From an uncultured Neomegalonema sp. (GTDB lineage: Bacteria; Pseudomonadota; Alphaproteobacteria; Rhodobacterales; Rhodobacteraceae), in contig CALKIZ010000053.1 of the NCBI GenBank assembly GCA_937995735.1, positions 1 to 47,128 of the forward strand: DNA of 47,128 nt, written 5' to 3'. Shown in pieces: positions 42,191 to 47,128 of the stretch. The position numbers were made by a program, and so were the translations under genes. Position 1 is the first letter of the stretch, and every line of letters starts with the position of its first letter. Below the pieces are notes generated by a model. It ran no database searches, had not been told where the DNA came from, and saw only the letters and a program-made list of their open reading frames with translations.

Positions 42191-43126
42191 TTAACGGTTA
42201 GAGAGCGCAGAGCGCATTTTATTCGGTGCAATAGTGCTTGCGAGCGCCGCCCCAATGGTCAGTGCGCCGCGTTTACGGTCATCAAAAAACCCGCGCGGAG
42301 ACGTCATCACACCGCGCAACGCCAGCTTTGCCGAAACTGTTGGCGGCAACCCCAGACGCAAAGACCGACGCGCCAAATAACGCAGGTAACTTGCCTCGGC
42401 TTCTTTCAATGGTCCCCGCGAAGGCAATGCGCCAAGTTTTTGCGCGGTGGCAACGCTCTCACGCCACCCACCCAGCATCTTGGCCAAGTCAGATGAAAGA
42501 CCGCCGATTGATGTTCGATAATGCAGCAACGTGAGACGCAAACCACGGATCGAATGTCCCAACGCGGCGGCACGGACCAACCACTCACGATCTTCGCCGT
42601 GGGTCATGTCTTCGCGAAACGGACCAATGGATTTCCAAGCCGTTTTGCGAACGATCACATTCGACATTGTTCCTACGAGATTTTCTTTCAATAGATCCAG
42701 CACCCCAAGCGGGTTCTCAGGAACCGTTGAAACGGTCACAGAATCTCCCGGCTTTTGATTGAAGAATGCAAAGCGGGAAAACGCAATATCGACCTCAGGG
42801 TTTTCATTCAGAAACCACACCATCGACGACAAACGCGACGCGGCCCAAACATCATCCGCATCCAAAAAGGCAATCAGCTCAGACCTTGCAGAGCGAATGC
42901 CACGATTCCTCGCCGCGCTTGCGCCTTTCGATGCGCCCGAGACAACGCGAACCCGCGCATCTGTCCGGGCAATTGCCGCCAACAGCTCGGGCGTTTCATC
43001 GGTTGATCCGTCATCAACGACAATGGCTTCCCAGTCAGTAAAAGATTGCGAAATCAAGCTGCCAAGCGTCGAGGCGAGCGTCTCAGCACTGTTACGGCAA
43101 GGAATGATCACCGAGATACGAGGCAT
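42191..43126 (-). CDS. Family GT2 glycosyltransferase (second)
   Basis: A 311-residue GT2 enzyme similar to its neighbour. ISVIIPCRNSAETLASTLGSLISQSFTDWEAIVVDDGSTDET, ARNRGIRSARSELIAFLDADDVWAASRL (D-x-D as DADD) and the acceptor segment EDMTHGEDREWLVRAAALG are clear. A helical C-terminal region (YLRYLARRSLRLGLPPTVSAKLALRGV) has counterparts in the neighbour (YLARRAISLRQPGLAWAFAKASF), supporting a paralogous pair. I start at ATG 43126 with AAAGGA six bases upstream; a TTG at 43141 is less likely. Gap to the flippase stop is 11 bases. Confidence 0.9.
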   Translation of the reverse strand: MPRISVIIPCRNSAETLASTLGSLISQSFTDWEAIVVDDGSTDETPELLAAIARTDARVRVVSGASKGASAARNRGIRSARSELIAFLDADDVWAASRLSSMVWFLNENPEVDIAFSRFAFFNQKPGDSVTVSTVPENPLGVLDLLKENLVGTMSNVIVRKTAWKSIGPFREDMTHGEDREWLVRAAALGHSIRGLRLTLLHYRTSIGGLSSDLAKMLGGWRESVATAQKLGALPSRGPLKEAEASYLRYLARRSLRLGLPPTVSAKLALRGVMTSPRGFFDDRKRGALTIGAALASTIAPNKMRSALSNR

Positions 43127-43137
43127 AGAATATCCTT

Positions 43138-44367
43138 TCAAGACTTAGACTTGAGAATGAAAACCGTCGCGCCAATCTGAGCAACGAACGATGCGATAAG
43201 GTAAGTGTAGACCGATGCGGTCAGACCGAAATGGGCCGCAATCCCAAGGCCGGAAATTGTAACCACCGTGATTGCGATGGAGGCAACAAGATCGGTGTTC
43301 GCGCGATCTTCTGCACGCAGCCATTGGCTCGTCGCGGTCCAAATAACGGCAGGCGCAGCAGCAAGGCAGAGCACACTCACAAGGCCGCTGACCTCGGCCC
43401 AGCGATCTCCGAAAACGATCGGCACATAAACCGGCGCAAGAGCAGATTGGAGCAGAATAATCGGCACAATCACACACAGCGCCAACCGCAGCGCACCCGT
43501 CAGAGCTTCGCGCCGATCCGCATGATCACGGTGCGCACAAAGATGCGGAAATAAGGCGATGCCGAATGCCGTCGCGAAAGACGTAGCCAGACCCAGACCC
43601 GCATTGAAAGCAAAAAACCACACGCCCAAAGCTTCTAATCCAAGCACGGAACCAATGATGAGTTTATCGGCTTGCATCCGCAGGGCTTTGACAAGCTCCA
43701 CACCAAGTACGGCAAGTCCAAAAGTCATAAAAGGTCGCAGCGGCGCATAACCGGCTTCATGCTCCGGCTTCCACGGCGACAACCGGCGCATCGCAACCGC
43801 CCAGAAAGGAGCCGTCAAAGCACGTGGTAAAATCATCGCGGCGGCGACGGGCCAAAAGAATAGCAACACCACAGTCAGCATCGCGCTGGCCACAATCTGC
43901 CCTCCCGCAATCGCGGCAACTGCCCGCGTTTGCCCATTGCGCATGGCGCGAAAGCACGAGATTAATCCGAACGGCATGAACAGAAATTGCACGGCAAAGA
44001 CAACAATCAGAATAGCTGTCTCACGAGCATTACCGAAATAGTCAAAGCAAAGCGCAACCCCGCATGACAGCAGAAACAACCCGCTGCACAGCACCCAAAA
44101 AATTCGAGACGCTGTATTACATGTCGCTTCAAACTCTTCATCACTAGCGGCGATAATCCGTTGACCGACACCATTATCTGACAACGCCTTTAAAATCTCA
44201 CCCGTAGCCAAAACCAAAGCGACAATGCCAAGCTCTGCGGGAAAGAGAACACGCGCCGCCATCATCGTCGCCCCGATGCGCGCGATCTTCGCAATGGCTT
44301 CGGACGCAGCCCAAACTGCAATCGTGCCCAACAGCGAGGAACGGGGTATGTCGGCGGTAAGTATCAC
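43138..44367 (-). CDS. Oligosaccharide flippase (Wzx-like, MOP family)
   Basis: A 409-residue polytopic inner-membrane protein with about 12 helices, of the polysaccharide transporter (Wzx/MurJ-like) superfamily. It would flip the lipid-linked repeat unit to the periplasm. The N-terminus LLGTIAVWAASEAIAKIARIGATMMAARVLFPAELGIVAL is the typical helix 1-2 region, and LRMQADKLIIGSVLGLEALGVWFFAFNAGLGLATSFATAFGIALFPHL matches the helix 7-8 segment 'x-D-x-x-I-G-x-x-L'. GTG start, with GGAG nine bases upstream. It is first in the minus-strand GT operon and divergent from the WecG-fusion gene. Confidence 0.88.
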   Translation of the reverse strand: MILTADIPRSSLLGTIAVWAASEAIAKIARIGATMMAARVLFPAELGIVALVLATGEILKALSDNGVGQRIIAASDEEFEATCNTASRIFWVLCSGLFLLSCGVALCFDYFGNARETAILIVVFAVQFLFMPFGLISCFRAMRNGQTRAVAAIAGGQIVASAMLTVVLLFFWPVAAAMILPRALTAPFWAVAMRRLSPWKPEHEAGYAPLRPFMTFGLAVLGVELVKALRMQADKLIIGSVLGLEALGVWFFAFNAGLGLATSFATAFGIALFPHLCAHRDHADRREALTGALRLALCVIVPIILLQSALAPVYVPIVFGDRWAEVSGLVSVLCLAAAPAVIWTATSQWLRAEDRANTDLVASIAITVVTISGLGIAAHFGLTASVYTYLIASFVAQIGATVFILKSKS

Positions 44368-44535
44368 GATGAGCGGCTCCGATAATCATTGATCTCGAAG
44401 CCTCTTGTCTCAAGTGTTGCGCCAAGTCTCAGAACGCACAGTCAAAATACGATATGTATGAGTAAAAACAACCAGATAGAAAAACACTTCACACTATAAA
44501 AACCAATAAATTATCCGAAAAATTCAATCTATTTC

Positions 44536-44577
44536 GCGTAACGCAAAACTATTTCGCCACTTCGCATTGCGTTATGC
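44536..44577. promoter_or_regulatory. Inverted repeat in the divergent EPS promoter region
   Basis: GCGTAACGCAA (44536-44546) and TTGCGTTATGC (44567-44577) are inverted arms matching at 10 of 11 positions, in a 347-base A/T-rich region (44368-44714) between the flippase and WecG-fusion genes. Candidate operator for divergent control. No other feature is evident there. Confidence 0.42.
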
Positions 44578-44714
44578 AGAAACCACGTAAATTTAATGCC
44601 GATATTGCAAAGCCTGTTGAAAATTATCGTTTTATTTCAATGGCTCCACAATTTCAAAACGGTTGGCGCGCCCTTCGCAAAGCATCTCCGCAACGCACAA
44701 GACGGAGACATGCG

Positions 44715-46061
44715 ATGACATACTCAAGCACCCTGCCGACACATTCACTCTTCTCCATGGACCTCCTCAACGCGGAGCAAACCGAGGCCGTGTCGATGTT
44801 GCTCGGCGGTACAAAAAAGCGTGTGGCCTTTATCAACGCAGATTGCGTCAACCAAGCCGCCACCAATGAAGACTACCGCACGGCCTTATCTAAGATGGAT
44901 GCTTTACTGCCCGATGGATCGGGTCTCGCACTCGCGGCGCGCATGATCGGCAAGCGCTTCACGAGCAACCTAAACGGCACAGACCTTTTCCCTGTGATCT
45001 GCGAAGAGGCACGCCGCACCGGAAAATCAATCTTCTTCCTCGGCGGCAAACCCGGCATCGCGCAAGCCGCCGCACAATCAGCACAAGGCAAATATCCCGG
45101 CCTTGTTATTGCAGGATTCGAGCACGGCTATTTCGACACGCAGAGCGAAGCGGCTGTCGTTGCCCGCATCAATGCAAGCAAGGCTGATATCCTCTTGGTC
45201 GCCATGGGTGTTCCAGCACAAGAAGCCTTCATAACGCGGCATTCCGATACCTTGACGCCTTCTGTTTGCATGGGTGTAGGTGGCCTATTCGACTTTGTTT
45301 CAAACAACATTCCTCGCGCCCCTAAGGTTGTTCGTGCATGGGGCGTGGAATGGGTGTGGCGTTTGGCGTGCGAGCCGCGCCGATTGGCAAAGCGGTATCT
45401 AATCGGCAACCCGCTTTTCATTCTTCGCGCCGCCCGCAATGCCATGCCGCAAAAAATCAGCGCGTATAGGCTTGGCAAACGTACTCTTGACTTGTTGATC
45501 TCCGGCACGGCTCTCGCACTCCTATCACCTTTCTTTTTTGCCACGTCCTTAGCGATCCGCGCGGAAAGCAAAGGCGATGCATTCTTCACGCAAACCCGCA
45601 TCGGTGAGAACGGCCAGCCTTTCAAAATGATCAAGTTCCGTTCGATGCACCCGGACGCAGAAGCAAGGCTCGCCCAAATCCGCAAAGACAGCGACCGTGA
45701 CGATGTATGTTTTAAAATGACAAACGATCCGCGCGTCACCCGCATGGGTAAAATCCTCCGCACAACATCCATGGACGAGCTGCCGCAACTGATCAACGTC
45801 CTCAAAGGAGAGATGTCATTGGTCGGCCCCCGCCCCGCGCTTCCGGCAGAAGTAAACCGTTATTCTGAACGCGAGAACGAACGATTAAAAGGCGCACCCG
45901 GCATTACGTGCCTTTGGCAAATTGCTGGCCGTGCAGACCTCAAGTTCAACAAACAAGTTGATCTCGATGTTGCCTACCTGCGGTCCCGCTCGCTGTTACT
46001 CGACATCGCAATCATCTTGCTGACACCCCTCGCAATCATCTCACGGCGCGGCGCATATTAG
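44715..46061 (+). CDS. WecG-type glycosyltransferase fused to initiating sugar transferase
   Basis: A 448-residue fusion of two polysaccharide enzymes. Residues about 1-240 are a WecG/TagA/CpsF (GT26) domain: RVAFINADCVNQAATNEDYRTAL, LLPDGSGLALAARM, LNGTDLFPVICEEARRTGKSIFFLGGKPG, LLVAMGVPAQEAFI and CMGVGGLFDFVSNNIPRAPKV. Residues about 250-448 are a bacterial sugar transferase (polyprenyl phosphosugar transferase, WcaJ/PglC core): KRTLDLLISGTALALLSPFFFATSLAI (membrane hairpin), FTQTRIGENGQPFKMIKFRSMHPDAE, LRTTSMDELPQLINVLKGEMSLVGPRP and GITCLWQIAGRADL. One chain could both prime the lipid carrier and add the second sugar. ATG 44715 has GGAG seven bases upstream; the frame is open to 44574. 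Confidence 0.9.
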   Translation: MTYSSTLPTHSLFSMDLLNAEQTEAVSMLLGGTKKRVAFINADCVNQAATNEDYRTALSKMDALLPDGSGLALAARMIGKRFTSNLNGTDLFPVICEEARRTGKSIFFLGGKPGIAQAAAQSAQGKYPGLVIAGFEHGYFDTQSEAAVVARINASKADILLVAMGVPAQEAFITRHSDTLTPSVCMGVGGLFDFVSNNIPRAPKVVRAWGVEWVWRLACEPRRLAKRYLIGNPLFILRAARNAMPQKISAYRLGKRTLDLLISGTALALLSPFFFATSLAIRAESKGDAFFTQTRIGENGQPFKMIKFRSMHPDAEARLAQIRKDSDRDDVCFKMTNDPRVTRMGKILRTTSMDELPQLINVLKGEMSLVGPRPALPAEVNRYSERENERLKGAPGITCLWQIAGRADLKFNKQVDLDVAYLRSRSLLLDIAIILLTPLAIISRRGAY

Positions 46062-46071
46062 AACGATTTGC

Positions 46072-46099
46072 ATCCCGCCGAGAGTTTACAAAGCGGGAT
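46072..46099 (+). terminator. Hairpin after WecG-fusion gene
   Basis: ATCCCGC (46072-46078) pairs with GCGGGAT (46093-46099), starting ten bases after the stop and followed by TTTCGCG. It competes with a second possible stem (46094-46101 with 46121-46128). Confidence 0.42.
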
Positions 46100-46171
46100 T
46101 TCGCGCGACCCCCTGGCGTAAAATCCCGTTGCACCAAAACCTGACATACTCAAGAAAATAGGCTATCCATC

Positions 46172-46978
46172 ATGCAAAACCCCCTCAAAACTGTCGTCTT
46201 CCCCGTTGCAGGTCAAGGCACACGCTTTCGCCCGGCCACGCTTGCGACCCCCAAAGAACTGCTTCCCGTCATCGAGAAACCCTTGCTCCAATTTGCCATT
46301 GAAGAAGCCGTCAATGCGGGTGCAGAAAACCTCATATTTATCAGCAGCGACATCAAACCAGGAATCGCAACATATGTTCGCCTGCCCGGTGTGGCTGCAG
46401 AGTGCCGCGTCACCGTCGTCAACCAACCAGAAGCGCTCGGCCTCGGACATGCTGTTCTTTGTGCGCGTGATTACGTTAGTGATGAGGAATTTGGCGTGAT
46501 CCTCCCGGATGATCTTATTTTCGGTTCCACCGGGTGTTTGTCTCAAATGGCCAACGCACGGGACCTTAATGGCCCGAATCTCATCGCCGTCGAAAATGTC
46601 GCCCTTGAAGATACCAGTCGATACGGCGTCATTGATCCTCATCACACCGAAGGGCCAAAAATATCAGCAAAAGGCATCGTAGAAAAACCTGACCCTAAAG
46701 ACGCCCCGTCACAGCTTGCTGTGATTGGCCGGTACATTCTTAACGCCAATATCTTCGATAGGCTTGCGACCCAAGAACGCGGCAACGGCGGAGAAATCCA
46801 ACTAACAGATGCCCTCGCTGGTGACATCAATCGCCAAGGTCTGACGGGGTATCGCTTCAATGGTAGTCGTTATGATTGTGGAAATCCCGGTGGCATGTTG
46901 GAGGCTACAATTGCTTATGCCCGTCAACGCTCAGATCTTTCAGAAACAATCGCGCGATGCCTGAAAAGCGCTGCATAA
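46172..46978 (+). CDS. galU: GalU-like UTP-glucose-1-phosphate uridylyltransferase
   Basis: A 268-residue nucleotidyltransferase making UDP-glucose from UTP and glucose-1-phosphate, a donor for surface polysaccharides. The signature VVFPVAGQGTRFRPATLATPKELLPVIEKPLLQFAIEEAV is present, but the usual P-A-T-K reads P-A-T-L here. QPEALGLGHAVLCARD, FGVILPDDLIF (metal Asp), IVEKPDP, AVIGRYIL and GNGGEIQLTDAL are as in GalU. It is about 20-30 residues shorter than most GalU, and the C-terminus is brief. The role in the adjacent polysaccharide cluster is implied by position. A related hexose-1-phosphate specificity cannot be excluded. Confidence 0.85.
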   Translation: MQNPLKTVVFPVAGQGTRFRPATLATPKELLPVIEKPLLQFAIEEAVNAGAENLIFISSDIKPGIATYVRLPGVAAECRVTVVNQPEALGLGHAVLCARDYVSDEEFGVILPDDLIFGSTGCLSQMANARDLNGPNLIAVENVALEDTSRYGVIDPHHTEGPKISAKGIVEKPDPKDAPSQLAVIGRYILNANIFDRLATQERGNGGEIQLTDALAGDINRQGLTGYRFNGSRYDCGNPGGMLEATIAYARQRSDLSETIARCLKSAA

Positions 46979-46998
46979 GTTAACAAATCACTGAATGA

Positions 46999-47018
46999 CT
47001 ACCGGCTGACGCCGGTAG
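46999..47018. repeat. Subterminal hairpin of the IS200/IS605 element
   Basis: CTACCGGC (46999-47006) and GCCGGTAG (47011-47018) form a perfect 8-bp stem with a TGAC loop, overlapping the tnpA stop codon. Such hairpins are recognised by IS200/IS605 transposases at the element ends. The cleavage end itself should lie just left, near 46980-46998. Confidence 0.7.
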
Positions 47019-47128
47019 GATCATTGATATGCTTCTCAAGGTACTGAAGTACGATGTCTTCTGTGATGGCACCATTGGTCGTTGAGAAATACCCCCGCCC
47101 CCAGAACCTGCATCCCCAGTATCGTTTC
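46999..47128 (-). mobile_element. IS200/IS605 family transposase TnpA, 3' end (partial)
   Basis: Reading the minus strand from the window edge gives 42 residues: KRYWGCRFWGRGYFSTTNG, then AITEDIVLQYLEKHINDPTGVSR and stop. This is the C-terminus of a Y1 single-strand transposase; W-G-x-x-F-W-x-x-G-Y-F is the family motif, followed by the catalytic Tyr helix (QYLE). The rest lies beyond 47128. It is transcribed toward galU. Only the 3' end is visible, so intactness cannot be judged. It marks the right boundary of the polysaccharide genes. Confidence 0.85.

Noticed and set aside
1-47128. CRISPR array, prophage genes or rRNA
   Set aside because: No regularly spaced direct repeats, no phage structural genes and no rRNA sequence were seen.

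Overview
The window reads as chromosomal DNA of a free-living alphaproteobacterium. The support is the lysA / TIGR02302 (DUF4175) pair, a GapR (DUF2312) nucleoid protein, a TIGR02300 'FYDLN acid domain' protein, an OlsB-type ornithine lipid acyltransferase, a Cys-nucleophile intracellular PHA depolymerase and a single-chain indolepyruvate ferredoxin oxidoreductase. Base composition is moderate and codon use is mostly G/C-ending. The stretches at about 150-800, 3100-3250 and 4800-6340 are visibly more A/T-rich. A marine Hyphomonadales/Parvularculales-like or Rhodobacterales-like host is possible, but I cannot place it further.

Layout. 1-6345: an A/T-rich orphan gene with an XRE-like helix-turn-helix start, argG, a DMT exporter, a small membrane protein, acuI, then a two-gene A/T-rich cassette (a PD-(D/E)XK nuclease-like protein plus an unrecognised partner) whose last codon overlaps the end of uvrA. 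6342-16248 is read entirely on the minus strand: uvrA, TIGR02302, lysA, a very small LptM-like lipoprotein, gapR, a UbiH-family hydroxylase, a HAD pyrimidine nucleotidase and msrB. 16387-24760: olsB, a secreted Tyr/Pro-rich protein, a coupled hydrolase/fasciclin lipoprotein pair, a DUF4177 protein, an isobutyryl-CoA-type dehydrogenase, then a minus-strand phaZ / M48 peptidase / PaiB run and the divergent FYDLN protein. 24840-31239: tRNA-Ala(GGC), a glutaredoxin-like protein, cobA-cobB, two overlapping DMT transporters divergent from a DMSP-lyase-family cupin, and a basic protein of unknown function.

31577-40138: the indolepyruvate oxidoreductase, a frameshifted NUDIX gene bracketed by two copies of a 35-nt REP-like palindrome, an M19 dipeptidase, an ECF sigma/anti-sigma pair, and dgcN-dgcA. 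The last two groups suggest handling of D-amino acids and cell-wall peptides. 40146-46978 is a surface polysaccharide cluster: GT4, two GT2 enzymes, a flippase, a WecG + initiating sugar-phosphate transferase fusion, and a GalU-like enzyme. The window ends inside an IS200/IS605 tnpA with its subterminal hairpin.

The most interesting items are the nuclease cassette, the polysaccharide-initiation fusion, the REP-bracketed broken NUDIX gene, the cupin/DMT/AcuI acrylate theme and the 54-residue lipoprotein before lysA. I saw no CRISPR array, prophage or rRNA. No single system here is demonstrably new from sequence reading alone.
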